From Sphingomonas sp. MA1305 (GTDB taxonomy: Bacteria; Pseudomonadota; Alphaproteobacteria; Sphingomonadales; Sphingomonadaceae): DNA of 64,000 bases. Position numbers and translations under genes: made by a program. Positions 45,497-54,604 of this stretch are shown here, in pieces. The notes beneath the pieces are model-generated. The model was not told the origin of the DNA. It did no database searches and saw nothing but the letters and a program-made list of their open reading frames with translations. Numbering within the stretch: position 1 is the stretch's first letter; each line of letters begins with the position of its first letter. The stretch covers positions 1 through 64,000 of the forward strand of contig NZ_RCVT01000003.1 of assembly GCF_016107325.1 (NCBI RefSeq), read 5' to 3'.

Positions 45497-48202
45497 ATGC
45501 ACCTGAACCGTCGCGACACGATCCGGGCCGGCCTGCTCGGCGGGGCCGCCGCCCTGTGGCCCGAAGCGGCGTTCGCCGCGCCCGCGGCGGCGATCCGGCC
45601 CGCCCCGGTGCGCTGGATCGACGGCGCCGCACCCGCGATGCAGCCGGGGCAGACGTTCGGCGTCGCCTGGCCGCGCGGCGCGGTGAAGAAGGGGACGTCG
45701 CTGAGCGTGCGCGATGCCGCGGGCGGCGCGCTGCCGTCGCAGGGATGGACGACGGCGACCTGGCCGGACGGGTCGATCAAGTGGACGGCGCACGCGCTGC
45801 CTGCGGATGTCACCGCCGAGCGCCTTGTCGTCGCGCCGGGCCGCGCCGCCGCGCCCGCCACGCCGGTCAGCGTCAGCGAGAGCGCCGATGCGGTGACGAT
45901 CCGCTGCGGCGCGCTGCGCTGGGAGATCGGCAAAAGCGGTGCGGCGCTGATCCGCCGCGCGCTACAGGGCGACCGGCAGGTGATCGGCCCGGTCACGCTG
46001 GTCGGCGCGGTCAAGAGCGATCCCGACCATGGCGAGGCGATGCCGTTCACCGGCGCGATCGATCGCGCCACCGTCGAGCAGCGCGGGCCCGTGCGCGCCG
46101 TGGTCAAGATCGAGGGGATGCATGCCGCCGGCGGCCGGCGCTGGCTGCCCTTCACCGTGCGCCTCTACGCTTATGCCGGGTCGCCGGCGCTGCGCATCGT
46201 CCACAGCTTCGTCCACGACGGCAATGTCGCCAAGGATTTCGTCGCCGCGCTCGGCGTGCGCACCAGCGTGCCGATGGCCGGCGCCCTGCACGACCGCCAT
46301 GTCCGCATCGCCACCGACGGCGCGATGTTCGCCGAGGGGGTGCGTCCGCTCACCGGCCTGCGCCGCGATCCGGGCGAGGCGTTCCGCGCCGCGCAGATCG
46401 CCGGCAAGGCGACGCCGCCGCTGAGCGAGATGGCGAAGCCGGTCGCCGCGACGCTGGAACGGATCGCCGCCTGGGACGGCTTCCGCCTCGAACAGCCCAA
46501 TGCGCACGGCTTCACCCTCACCAAGCGCACCGCACCGGGCCAGGGCTGGGTCGATGCGCGCGAGGGCGGCCGCGCGCACGGCCTCGCCTATGTCGGCGGG
46601 CCGCAGGGCGGCGCCGCGATCGGCCTGCGCTATTTCTGGCAGCGTCACCCGACCGCGCTGCATATCGACGGCGCGACCGGCGATGCCGCCCAACTGACCG
46701 CCTGGCTGTGGTCGCCCGAGGCGCCGGCGATGGACCTCCGGCCCTATCACGGCACGATGGGGATGGAGAGCTACGACGCGCAGAACCAGGGCCTGTCCGT
46801 CACCTACGAGGATTACGAGCCGGGCTGGGACGATGCGTCGGGGATTGCACGCACCAGCGAGCTGATGCTCTGGGCGCTGCCCGCCACGCCCGAAACGCCG
46901 GTGCTGCAGCAGATGGCGGCGATGCAGGCGCAGCCGCCGCAGCTGATGGCGGACCCGGCGCATCTCCACGCCGCCGGCGTCTTCGCCGATTACGGCCTGC
47001 CTGACCGATCGACGCCGAACCGCACTGCGATCGAGAACCAGCTCGTCAATCTGATCGACTTCTACATCGGCGAGGTTGATCGGCGGAACTGGTACGGTTT
47101 CTGGAACCACGGCGACGTCATGCACACCTATGACTCCGACCGGCATGTCTGGCGCTACGACATCGGCGGCTTCGCCTGGGATAATAGCGAATTGTCGCCC
47201 GATCTGTGGCTCTGGTACCAGGCCTTGCGCACCGGCGACGCACGGACCTGGCGCTTCGCCGAGGCGATGACGCGCCACACCGGCGAGGTCGATGTCTACC
47301 ATCTCGGCCGGTTCAAGGGGATGGGCACGCGCCACGGCGTGCAGCATTGGAGCGACAGTTCGAAACAGCCGCGGGTCAGCAACGCCAGCTATCGCCGCAT
47401 CTTCTATTATCTGACCGCCGACGAACGCGTCGGCGACCTGCTGCACGAGCTGATCACCTCCGACCAGACGCTGACTCATGTCGAGATCGGGCGGAAGGTG
47501 CCGGGCAACAAGCGCCCCGTGCTGCCACCCGGCACGATCGAGATGACCTTCGGCACGACTTGGTGCCCGCTCGCCGCCGCCTGGCTGACCGAATGGGAGC
47601 GAACCGGCGACACGCGCTGGCGCGACCGGATCGTCGCCGGCCTCGACAGCATCGGCCGGCTGCCGCACGGCTGGCTCACCGGCAGCGCACCCTTCGACCT
47701 GGCGAGCGGCCGCTTCATCGACCAGAACCGCCCGATCAGCCTGTCGCACCTCAATGCCGTGTTCGGCGCGGTCGAGGTCAGCGCCGAGCTGATCCGATTG
47801 CTCGACGTGCCGCGCTATCGCGCCGCCTGGCTGGAGTATTGCCGCTGGTACAATGCGCCCAAGGACCAGTTCCTGGCCAAGTTCGGCCCGCCCTTCGGCC
47901 CGCGCAACCTGCGCGAAGGGCATTCGCGGCTGACTGCTTATGCCGCCGTGCAGGAGAAGGACGCAGGCCTGGCGACGCGCGCGGCAGAGGAGTTCCTGTC
48001 GGGCGATGCCGGTCTCGGTACCTGGCCTAACGATCCGCGGCACATGGTCGACGGGGTGCTGGAATGGCCGATGGTGTCGACCAATGCCTCGGCGCAATGG
48101 GGGCTTGCCGCGATCCAGAATCTGGCGTTGATTCCGGACGCGCTCGACCGCGGCACCATCCGGCCGCCACAGGCGCGGCGTGGCGGGGGAGATGCGGGAT
48201 GA
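45497..48202 (+). CDS. PcRGLX/YetA-like protein, candidate PL26 exo-rhamnogalacturonan lyase
   Basis: 901 residues with a twin-arginine signal (NRRDTIRAGLLGGAAALW, 4-21). The first domain (about 35-140) has the paired PRGAVKKGTSLSV and ATWPDGSIKWTAHAL segments of YetA-like RIFT-barrel proteins. A large central beta-domain and a helical toroid-like part (about 490-880, with YGFWNHGDVMHTYDSD and WDNSELSPDLWLWYQALRTG) follow. Penicillium PcRGLX of this type is an exo-RG lyase. GAGGAG precedes the ATG. Assignment rests on fold-level resemblance plus context; a different RG-active enzyme is possible. Confidence 0.7.
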   Translation: MHLNRRDTIRAGLLGGAAALWPEAAFAAPAAAIRPAPVRWIDGAAPAMQPGQTFGVAWPRGAVKKGTSLSVRDAAGGALPSQGWTTATWPDGSIKWTAHALPADVTAERLVVAPGRAAAPATPVSVSESADAVTIRCGALRWEIGKSGAALIRRALQGDRQVIGPVTLVGAVKSDPDHGEAMPFTGAIDRATVEQRGPVRAVVKIEGMHAAGGRRWLPFTVRLYAYAGSPALRIVHSFVHDGNVAKDFVAALGVRTSVPMAGALHDRHVRIATDGAMFAEGVRPLTGLRRDPGEAFRAAQIAGKATPPLSEMAKPVAATLERIAAWDGFRLEQPNAHGFTLTKRTAPGQGWVDAREGGRAHGLAYVGGPQGGAAIGLRYFWQRHPTALHIDGATGDAAQLTAWLWSPEAPAMDLRPYHGTMGMESYDAQNQGLSVTYEDYEPGWDDASGIARTSELMLWALPATPETPVLQQMAAMQAQPPQLMADPAHLHAAGVFADYGLPDRSTPNRTAIENQLVNLIDFYIGEVDRRNWYGFWNHGDVMHTYDSDRHVWRYDIGGFAWDNSELSPDLWLWYQALRTGDARTWRFAEAMTRHTGEVDVYHLGRFKGMGTRHGVQHWSDSSKQPRVSNASYRRIFYYLTADERVGDLLHELITSDQTLTHVEIGRKVPGNKRPVLPPGTIEMTFGTTWCPLAAAWLTEWERTGDTRWRDRIVAGLDSIGRLPHGWLTGSAPFDLASGRFIDQNRPISLSHLNAVFGAVEVSAELIRLLDVPRYRAAWLEYCRWYNAPKDQFLAKFGPPFGPRNLREGHSRLTAYAAVQEKDAGLATRAAEEFLSGDAGLGTWPNDPRHMVDGVLEWPMVSTNASAQWGLAAIQNLALIPDALDRGTIRPPQARRGGGDAG

Positions 48203-49239
48203 TCGACCGACGTGGGCTGATCGCCGGTGCGCTGGCGGCGGTGCCGATGGCGAAGCTGGCGGCACTGGCCCCCGATCGCTTCGCCCCCGATCGCTTCGCC
48301 GCGGTCGATCCGGAGATGGTGGCGGAACTGCGCCGCCGGCCGGAGATGACGGTGACCGCCGCCAATCTCGATGCCTTCCGCCACCGTCGCGGTGTCGCGC
48401 CGCTACGCCCGCCGCCGCCGTCGCCGCTGTCGGCCAAGCCGCCGGTGGAGCGGATCGTGCCGGGCCTGCCCGGTCAGCCGGCGGTGCGCACCGTGCAATA
48501 TGACGGCGCGCCCGGTCGCAAGGGGCGCGGCGCGGTGGTCTGGATCCACGGCGGCGGCTATGTCTCCGGCGGCGCCAGCATCCCCGGTGCGCTGGCCGCC
48601 GCGGCGGAGGCGCATGGCTGGCTGATCGTCTCGGTCGACTATCGCCTCGCCCCGGAAGCGCGCCAGCCGCAGTCGCTGGCGGACAATTATGCCGCGCTAC
48701 GCTGGGTGCACGACCATGCCGCGGAACTGGGCATCGACCGCACGCGGATCGCGATCGGCGGTGGCAGCGCTGGCGGCGGCCATGCCGCGATGCTGGCCCT
48801 GGCGGCGCGCGATCGGGGCGAGGTGCGCCTCGCCTATCAGGTGCTGATCTACCCGATGCTCGACGATCGCACCGGCAGCACGCGCGCCGCGCGGCCGGGA
48901 ACGGGCGAGTTCATCTGGACGCCGGCGGCCAATCGCTTCGGCTGGACCGCGCTGCTCGGCGTGCCGGCGGGCAGCGCGCGCGTGCCGGCGAATGTCGTAC
49001 CGGCGCGGCGGGCGGACCTTGCCGGTCTGCCACCCGCGTTCATTGGGGTCGGGACGCTCGACCTCTTCCTCGACGAGGATCTGGCCTATGCCGGTGCGCT
49101 CACCGCCGCGGGCGTGTCGGTCGACCTGGCCGTGGTGCCGGGGGCCTATCATGCCTTCGACGGCGTCGCTCCGTGGGCGCGGGCATCGCAGGCGTTCACC
49201 GCCCGCTGGATCGACGATCTGACCCGCGCGCTGAGCTGA
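48199..49239 (+). CDS. Secreted alpha/beta hydrolase, hormone-sensitive-lipase type
   Basis: 346 residues, start overlaps the PL26-type stop (ATGA). A twin-arginine-like or Sec signal (IDRRGLIAGALAAVPMAKLAA) is followed by a tandem duplication APDRF-APDRF. Motifs: oxyanion HGGGYVSGG, nucleophile GGGSAGGG, Asp in VGTLDLFLDED and His in PGAYHAFDG. Family IV esterases act on short acyl esters; here deacetylation of pectin fragments is a reasonable guess. Confidence 0.85.
   Translation: MIDRRGLIAGALAAVPMAKLAALAPDRFAPDRFAAVDPEMVAELRRRPEMTVTAANLDAFRHRRGVAPLRPPPPSPLSAKPPVERIVPGLPGQPAVRTVQYDGAPGRKGRGAVVWIHGGGYVSGGASIPGALAAAAEAHGWLIVSVDYRLAPEARQPQSLADNYAALRWVHDHAAELGIDRTRIAIGGGSAGGGHAAMLALAARDRGEVRLAYQVLIYPMLDDRTGSTRAARPGTGEFIWTPAANRFGWTALLGVPAGSARVPANVVPARRADLAGLPPAFIGVGTLDLFLDEDLAYAGALTAAGVSVDLAVVPGAYHAFDGVAPWARASQAFTARWIDDLTRALS
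48268..48297 (+). repeat. Two tandem 15-bp copies inside an esterase gene
   Basis: GCCCCCGATCGCTTC occurs twice head to tail, in frame, coding APDRF twice just after the signal peptide. A recent slippage event that may vary between strains. Confidence 0.9.
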
Positions 49240-49299
49240 TCCCCCCGCTGAGGGGAGAAGGGCGTTGCCCTGCCGCTCTGTGCCCGCCATGTCACACCG

Positions 49300-50514
49300 A
49301 TGCATTACGACATACTCATCGTCGGCGGCGGCCACGGCGGCGCACAGGCGGCGATCGCCCTGCGCCAGGGCGGTTATGCCGGCAGCATCGGGCTCGTCAC
49401 CGAAGAGCCCGAACTGCCCTATGAGCGTCCGCCGCTATCCAAGGATTATCTGAGCGGCGCCAAGCCGTTCGAGCGGATGCTGATCCGCCCGCCCGCCTTC
49501 TGGGCGGAGCGCGAGGTTGCGATGGTGACCGGCCGTCGGGTCGTCGCGGTCGAACCGGTCGCGCGGCAGGTGACCACGCAGGACGGCACGACGATCGGCT
49601 ATGGCGAGCTGATCTGGGCGGCGGGCGGCCATGCCCGGCGGCTGGGCTGCGGCGGGGCCGATCTGGCCGGCGTCCATACGATGCGCAGCCGCGCCGACGC
49701 CGACCGGCTGATGGCGGAGCTGCCACAGGTCGGCCATGCAGTGGTGATCGGCGGCGGCTATATCGGGCTGGAGGCGGCATCCGCGCTGCGCACGCGCGGC
49801 GTCGCGGTGACCCTGATCGAGGCGGCGGATCGCGTGCTGGCGCGCGTGGCGGGCGAGGCGCTGTCCCGCTTCTATGAGGCGGCGCATCGCACGCAGGGTG
49901 TCGACCTGCGCCTGAACACCGCCGTCGATTGCCTGCTCGGGGACACGCGGGTCGAGGGCGTGCGGCTCGGCGACGGCAGCGTCATCGCCTGCGATCTCGT
50001 CGTCGTCGGGATCGGCATCGTGCCGGCGGTGGCGCCGTTGCTCGCCGCGGGGGCGGCCGGCGGCGATGGCGCCGACGTCGATGCGCAGGGGCGGACGACG
50101 CTGCCGCACGTCTTTGCGATCGGCGACTGCGCGCGGCATGCGAACCGCTTCGCCGGCGGCGGCGCGATCCGGCTGGAATCGGTGCAGAACGCCAACGATC
50201 AGGCGACGGTCGCGGCGAAGACGATCCTAGGGCAGGATGTCGCCTATGACGCCGTGCCGTGGTTCTGGTCGGACCAATACGACCTGAAGCTGCAGACGGT
50301 CGGCCTGTCAACCGGCCACGATCTGGCAGTGGTGCGCGGCGATCCGGCGGACCGGTCGTTCTCGGTGGTCTATTTCCGCGACGGGCGCGTGGTGGCGCTC
50401 GACTGCGTCAACCGGGTCAAGGATTATGTCCAGGGCCGCAAGCTGGTCGAGGCGGGCGCCATGCCCGACGCGGCGCGGGTCGCGGATGCTGGGGTGGCGC
50501 TCAAGGAGCTATAA
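49300..50514 (+). CDS. FAD/NAD(P)-dependent ferredoxin (rubredoxin) reductase family
   Basis: 404 residues. FAD Rossmann motif VGGGHGGAQAA at the N-terminus, the family segment YERPPLSKDYLSG, NAD motif VIGGGYIGLEAA near 150 and the second FAD motif FAIGDCARHAN. The C-terminal domain with DQYDLKLQTVGLS is of the type seen in reductases of Rieske oxygenases and P450 systems. No ferredoxin, P450 or oxygenase gene is in the window, so its partner is unknown. It lies 60 bp after the esterase and may be transcribed with it. Confidence 0.9.
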   Translation: MHYDILIVGGGHGGAQAAIALRQGGYAGSIGLVTEEPELPYERPPLSKDYLSGAKPFERMLIRPPAFWAEREVAMVTGRRVVAVEPVARQVTTQDGTTIGYGELIWAAGGHARRLGCGGADLAGVHTMRSRADADRLMAELPQVGHAVVIGGGYIGLEAASALRTRGVAVTLIEAADRVLARVAGEALSRFYEAAHRTQGVDLRLNTAVDCLLGDTRVEGVRLGDGSVIACDLVVVGIGIVPAVAPLLAAGAAGGDGADVDAQGRTTLPHVFAIGDCARHANRFAGGGAIRLESVQNANDQATVAAKTILGQDVAYDAVPWFWSDQYDLKLQTVGLSTGHDLAVVRGDPADRSFSVVYFRDGRVVALDCVNRVKDYVQGRKLVEAGAMPDAARVADAGVALKEL

Positions 50515-50531
50515 CGAGCGTCACCCACTCA

Positions 50532-50614
50532 CCCTCACCCGTTCGCCGGCTACGCCGGCTTTTCCCTCTCCCAACGGGAGAGGGAGGGAGGCGCGCAGTG
50601 CCGGAGGGTGAGGG
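50532..50614. repeat. REP-like palindromic element
   Basis: Outer arms CCCTCACCC (50532-50540) and GGGTGAGGG (50606-50614) enclose GCCGGC-TAC-GCCGGC and CCCTCTCCC-AAC-GGGAGAGGG hairpins. It lies between convergent genes. Elements of this exact form are widespread intergenic repeats in Gram-negative bacteria. Confidence 0.75.
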
Positions 50615-50626
50615 CGGCCCGCGGCC

Positions 50627-52846
50627 TCACGCCACCGCAGGCAGTTTCTCCAGATGCTTGTCGAGCGTGATCGGATAGTCACGCACGCGCACGCCGGTGG
50701 CATTGTAGATCGCATTGGCGATCGCCGCGCCGACCCCGCACAGCCCGAGCTCGCCGACGCCCTTCGCCTTCATCGGCGACGTCATCGGATCGACCTCGTC
50801 CAGGAATATCACCTCCTGATGCGGGATGTCGGCATGGACCGGCACCTCATAGCCGGCGAGGTCGTGGTTGACGAAGAAGCCGAAGCGCGTGTCGACCGCC
50901 AGTTCCTCCATCAGCGCCGCGCCGACGCCCATCGTCATCGCGCCGATCACCTGGCTGCGCGCCGACTTGGGGTTGAGGATGCGGCCCGCGGCGCATACCG
51001 CGAGCATCCGGCGCACCCGCACCTCGCCGGTATAGGCATCGACACCGACCTCGACGAAATGGCCGGCGAAGGTCGATTGCTGCGCCTGCTTGGCGAGGTC
51101 GCCATATTCGATCGTGTCCTCGGCGGAGAGGCCGGCGTCGCCCGCCGCTTCCGCCAGGCTGACGCTGCGGTTGCCGGCACGCACCTTGCCGTCCTCGAAG
51201 GTGACGTCGGCGGAGTTGAAGCCGAGCTTCTGCGCCACCGTGTCACGCAGCTTCATGCAGGCGGCGTAGACGCCCGCGGTGGAGCTGTTGCCGCCCCATT
51301 GCCCGCCCGAGCCGGACGAGACCGGGAAGGACGAATCGCCGAGCAGCACGACGACCTTGTCGAGCGGCACGCCCATCATCTCCGCCGCGGTCTGGGCGAT
51401 CACGGTGTAGCTGCCGGTGCCGATGTCGGTCATGTCGGTGGCGACGGTGACGACGCCCTTGCGGTCGATGCCGACGCGCGCGCCCGACTTCATGTTCATG
51501 TTGTTGCGGAATCCCGCCGCCACCCCCATGCCGACGAGCCAGCGGCCGTCGCGGGTCTGCGCCGGCTTGGCGCTGCGCCGCGACCACCCGAACCGGTCGG
51601 CGCCCTGGCGCAGGCATTCGACCAGATGCCGCTGCGAGAACGGGCGCTCGGGCTTCGCCGGATCGACCTGCGTGTCGTTGATGATGCGGAATTCGACCGG
51701 GTCCATCCCCAGCTTCTCCGCCATCTCGTCCATCGCGATCTCCAGCGCCATCAGCCCCGGCGCCTCGCCCGGCGCGCGCATCGCATTGCCCTCCGGCAGG
51801 TCGAGCACCGCGAGGCGCATCGCCGTCATCCGGTTGGCGCCGGCGTAGAGCAATTTGGTCTGCGACACCGCCGTCTCCGGCCCGCCGCCGGGCAGGTCGC
51901 CCGAGGCGCTTTCGTGCGCGATCGCGGTGATGCGACCGTCCTTGCCGCAGCCGATGCGGATGCGCTGGATCGTCGCCGGGCGATGCGTCGTGTTGTTGGC
52001 GATCAGCGGCCGCTGCAGCGCCACTTTGACCGGCCGCCCCGCCGCCTTCGCACCGAGCGCGGCCATGATCGCGTCGGAGCGGACGAACAATTTGCCGCCG
52101 AAGCCGCCGCCGACATAGGGCGAGATCAGCCGCACCTTCTCCTTGGGGATGCCGAGCGTCGTCGCGACGTCGCCCTTGCCCCAGTTGATCATCTGGTTCG
52201 AGGTCCACAGCGTCAGCTCGTCGCCGTTCCATGCCGCGATCGAGGCATGCGGCTCCATCATCGCGTGGCTCTGGTCGGGCGTCGTGTAGCGCGCGTCGAG
52301 CGTCACCGGCGCGGCGGCGAACGCCTTGTCGAAGTCGCCGACCCGCTGCACCGGCGGCGCCTTCGATCCTTCGCCGCTGTCGTCGCCCTTCAGCGGCGCA
52401 TGGTCGAGCTCGCTGGCGAGATCGAAGCGGCCCTTGCCGCGTGCATAGTCGACGCGGATCAGCGCGGCGGCGGCGCGCGCCTGTTCGAACGTCTCCGCGA
52501 CGACGACGGCGATCGCCTGATGATAATGATCGACCGCGGGGCCGCCGAGCAGCTTGGCGGTGTTCATCTTGCCCTTGCCGAGCGGGCCGGCATTGTCGGC
52601 GGTGACGATCGCGATCACGCCAGGTGCGGCCTTGGCGGCGGCAAGGTCCATGCTTGCGATCCGCCCCTTGGCGATCGCCGAGCCGAGCACATAGCCATAG
52701 GCCGCGTTCGGTGCCGCGCGGTGCTGCTCATAGGCATAGGGCGCGGTGCCGGTGGTCTTGTACTTGCCGTCGATGCGATCGGTCGGCTTGCCGATCACCT
52801 TCAGCTGGTCGATCGGATTCTGGCCGGCGGGCGTGTCGAACTTCAT
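50627..52846 (-). CDS. paoC: Molybdenum-binding subunit of PaoABC-like aldehyde oxidoreductase
   Basis: 739 residues from ATG 52846; the frame is open to 53833 but that part overlaps the FAD subunit and is not real. Xanthine-oxidase-family large subunit: [14 protein letters not shown] at the N-terminus, YVGGGFGGK for the molybdopterin cytosine dinucleotide cofactor, and [10 protein letters not shown] with the catalytic Glu. It oxidises aldehydes to acids, and E. coli PaoABC acts in the periplasm on aromatic aldehydes. Start overlaps the FAD subunit stop (ATGA). Transcribed paoA-paoB-paoC. Confidence 0.9.
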   Translation of the reverse strand: MKFDTPAGQNPIDQLKVIGKPTDRIDGKYKTTGTAPYAYEQHRAAPNAAYGYVLGSAIAKGRIASMDLAAAKAAPGVIAIVTADNAGPLGKGKMNTAKLLGGPAVDHYHQAIAVVVAETFEQARAAAALIRVDYARGKGRFDLASELDHAPLKGDDSGEGSKAPPVQRVGDFDKAFAAAPVTLDARYTTPDQSHAMMEPHASIAAWNGDELTLWTSNQMINWGKGDVATTLGIPKEKVRLISPYVGGGFGGKLFVRSDAIMAALGAKAAGRPVKVALQRPLIANNTTHRPATIQRIRIGCGKDGRITAIAHESASGDLPGGGPETAVSQTKLLYAGANRMTAMRLAVLDLPEGNAMRAPGEAPGLMALEIAMDEMAEKLGMDPVEFRIINDTQVDPAKPERPFSQRHLVECLRQGADRFGWSRRSAKPAQTRDGRWLVGMGVAAGFRNNMNMKSGARVGIDRKGVVTVATDMTDIGTGSYTVIAQTAAEMMGVPLDKVVVLLGDSSFPVSSGSGGQWGGNSSTAGVYAACMKLRDTVAQKLGFNSADVTFEDGKVRAGNRSVSLAEAAGDAGLSAEDTIEYGDLAKQAQQSTFAGHFVEVGVDAYTGEVRVRRMLAVCAAGRILNPKSARSQVIGAMTMGVGAALMEELAVDTRFGFFVNHDLAGYEVPVHADIPHQEVIFLDEVDPMTSPMKAKGVGELGLCGVGAAIANAIYNATGVRVRDYPITLDKHLEKLPAVA

Positions 52847-53814
52847 GCCCTGCTTCCTCCCTGCATGGCCTTGGCATCGGCCATCGCCGCGGCGAGCGTG
52901 CGCTCGACCAGCGGCACCTTGAATGCATTGTCCCGCGTCGGTCGTGCGCCGGCGAGCAGGCGGGATGCGACCGCCTTGGCCCCCTGCGGCATCGCCGCCT
53001 CCGCCGCCTCGACGCGCCAGGGCTTGGGCGCGATGCCGCCGATCGCGGCGCGGCCGCTGCCGTTCGGCTGGATCACCGCGGCAACCGAGACCAGGGCATA
53101 GGCATAGGAGGCGCGGTCGCGCACCTTGCGATAGACGTGCGTGCCGCCGAGCGGGCGGGGCAGGGTGACCGCGGTGATCAGCTCGCCCGGCTTCAGATTG
53201 GTGTCGAACTGCGGCGCGTCGCCGGGCAGGCGGTGCAGGTCGGCGATGGGGATGGCGCGGGTCGTGCCGTCCGGCATCACCGTTTCGACCTGCGCGTCGA
53301 GCACGCGCATCGCCACCGCCATGTCGCCGGGGAAGGTGGCGATACAGGCGTCGCTCGACCCGATGATCGCGAGCTGGCGCGAATAGCCGCCGATCGCGGC
53401 GCAGCCCGAGCCCGGCTTGCGCTTGTTGCACGCCTGATTGGTGTCGTAGAAATAGGGGCAGCGCGTCCGCTGCAGCAGATTGCCCGCGGTCGTCGCCTTG
53501 TTGCGCAACTGGCCGGAGGCGCCGGCGACGATCGCGCGGGTCAGCACGCCATAGTCGCGCCGTACCCGCTCGTCGCTGGCAAGCGCGGTGTTGGTGACCA
53601 GGGCACCGATACGCAGCCCGCCCTGGTCGGTCGGCTCGATGCGATCGAGCTTCAGGTCTTGCACGTCGATCAGATGCGCCGGCGTCTCGATCTCCAGCTT
53701 CATCAGGTCGAGCAGATTGGTGCCGCCAGCCAGGAACTTGGTGCCGGGCGTCCGTGCCGCCGCGGCGGCGGCTTCGGCGGGCGTCTTGGCGCGCGTATAG
53801 GTGAACGGCCTCAT
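52843..53814 (-). CDS. paoB: FAD-binding subunit of PaoABC-like aldehyde oxidoreductase
   Basis: 323 residues. FAD-binding segments [14 protein letters not shown] and [20 protein letters not shown] are clear. RCPYFYD...[17 protein letters not shown] provides the four Cys of an extra [4Fe-4S] cluster that distinguishes PaoB/hydroxybenzoyl-CoA-reductase-type subunits. It relays electrons from the molybdenum site and [2Fe-2S] clusters to FAD. Both its start and its stop overlap neighbours by ATGA, giving fixed subunit ratios. Confidence 0.9.
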   Translation of the reverse strand: MRPFTYTRAKTPAEAAAAAARTPGTKFLAGGTNLLDLMKLEIETPAHLIDVQDLKLDRIEPTDQGGLRIGALVTNTALASDERVRRDYGVLTRAIVAGASGQLRNKATTAGNLLQRTRCPYFYDTNQACNKRKPGSGCAAIGGYSRQLAIIGSSDACIATFPGDMAVAMRVLDAQVETVMPDGTTRAIPIADLHRLPGDAPQFDTNLKPGELITAVTLPRPLGGTHVYRKVRDRASYAYALVSVAAVIQPNGSGRAAIGGIAPKPWRVEAAEAAMPQGAKAVASRLLAGARPTRDNAFKVPLVERTLAAAMADAKAMQGGSRA

Positions 53815-54440
53815 GCCTTGCCTCCTGCGACATCGGCCATCGCCTCGGCGATATTCGAATAGGCGCCGCAGCGGCAGATGTTGCCGCTCATCCGCTCGCG
53901 CATTTCCATATTGCTCGCCTGTGGCCTGGCGGTGAGGTCGGCCTGGACGTGGCTGGGCACGCCGGCCTTGATTTCGTCGAGCACCGCCACCGCCGAACAG
54001 ATCTGGCCCGGTGTGCAATAGCCGCACTGATAGCCGTCATGCTTGATGAAGGCCGCCTGCATCGGATGCAGCTTCTCGGGCGTGCCCAGCCCCTCGATCG
54101 TGGTGATCCGGTCGCCCTGATGCTGGAGCGCGAGGCTGAGGCAGCTGTTGATCCTCTTGCCCTCGACGATCACCGTGCAGGCGCCGCACTGGCCGTGGTC
54201 GCAGCCCTTCTTGGTGCCGGTCAGGTGCAGATGCTCGCGCAGCGCGTCGAGCAATGTCGTGCGGGTGTCGAGATCGAGCGTCTGCTTGCGGCCGTTGACC
54301 GTAAAGGTCACCGGCATGCGGCTGGGCGCGGCGGCGGGCAACGGCTGTGCGTCGGCGGGCATGGCGGTCAGCGCGGCACAGGTCGCGCCGCCGACGATCA
54401 CGCCGCGGCGCGAGACCGCGAGTTCGTCCCTTGAGGACAT
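53811..54440 (-). CDS. paoA: [2Fe-2S] subunit of PaoABC-like aldehyde oxidoreductase, Tat-exported
   Basis: 209 residues from ATG 54440. The twin-arginine signal [20 protein letters not shown] marks it for export with its bound partners. The ferredoxin domain has [12 protein letters not shown] plus an earlier Cys, and the helical domain has [13 protein letters not shown] and [11 protein letters not shown], together holding two [2Fe-2S] clusters. First gene of the operon. A paoD-type cofactor-insertion chaperone gene is not seen downstream. Confidence 0.9.
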   Translation of the reverse strand: MSSRDELAVSRRGVIVGGATCAALTAMPADAQPLPAAAPSRMPVTFTVNGRKQTLDLDTRTTLLDALREHLHLTGTKKGCDHGQCGACTVIVEGKRINSCLSLALQHQGDRITTIEGLGTPEKLHPMQAAFIKHDGYQCGYCTPGQICSAVAVLDEIKAGVPSHVQADLTARPQASNMEMRERMSGNICRCGAYSNIAEAMADVAGGKA

Positions 54441-54604
54441 GGCTGATTTTGCTCCCTGTAGCGCCCGCACGGCAGGATGAAGCCCGGGTCGAGGCGGATG
54501 GTATCCGCTACCGAACGTTTGATCGGACATCGGCGTTCCGTGACGTTTCGTTGCGTACGAAAACCGACCGGAACGCCGGGCTACGGCTGCCGGGAAGAAC
54601 GCGC

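Noticed and set aside
52847..53833. Fusion of the molybdenum subunit to an N-terminal extension
   Set aside because: The extension overlaps the FAD subunit gene in another frame and is arginine-rich without family resemblance; ATG 52846 with ATGA overlap is the natural start.
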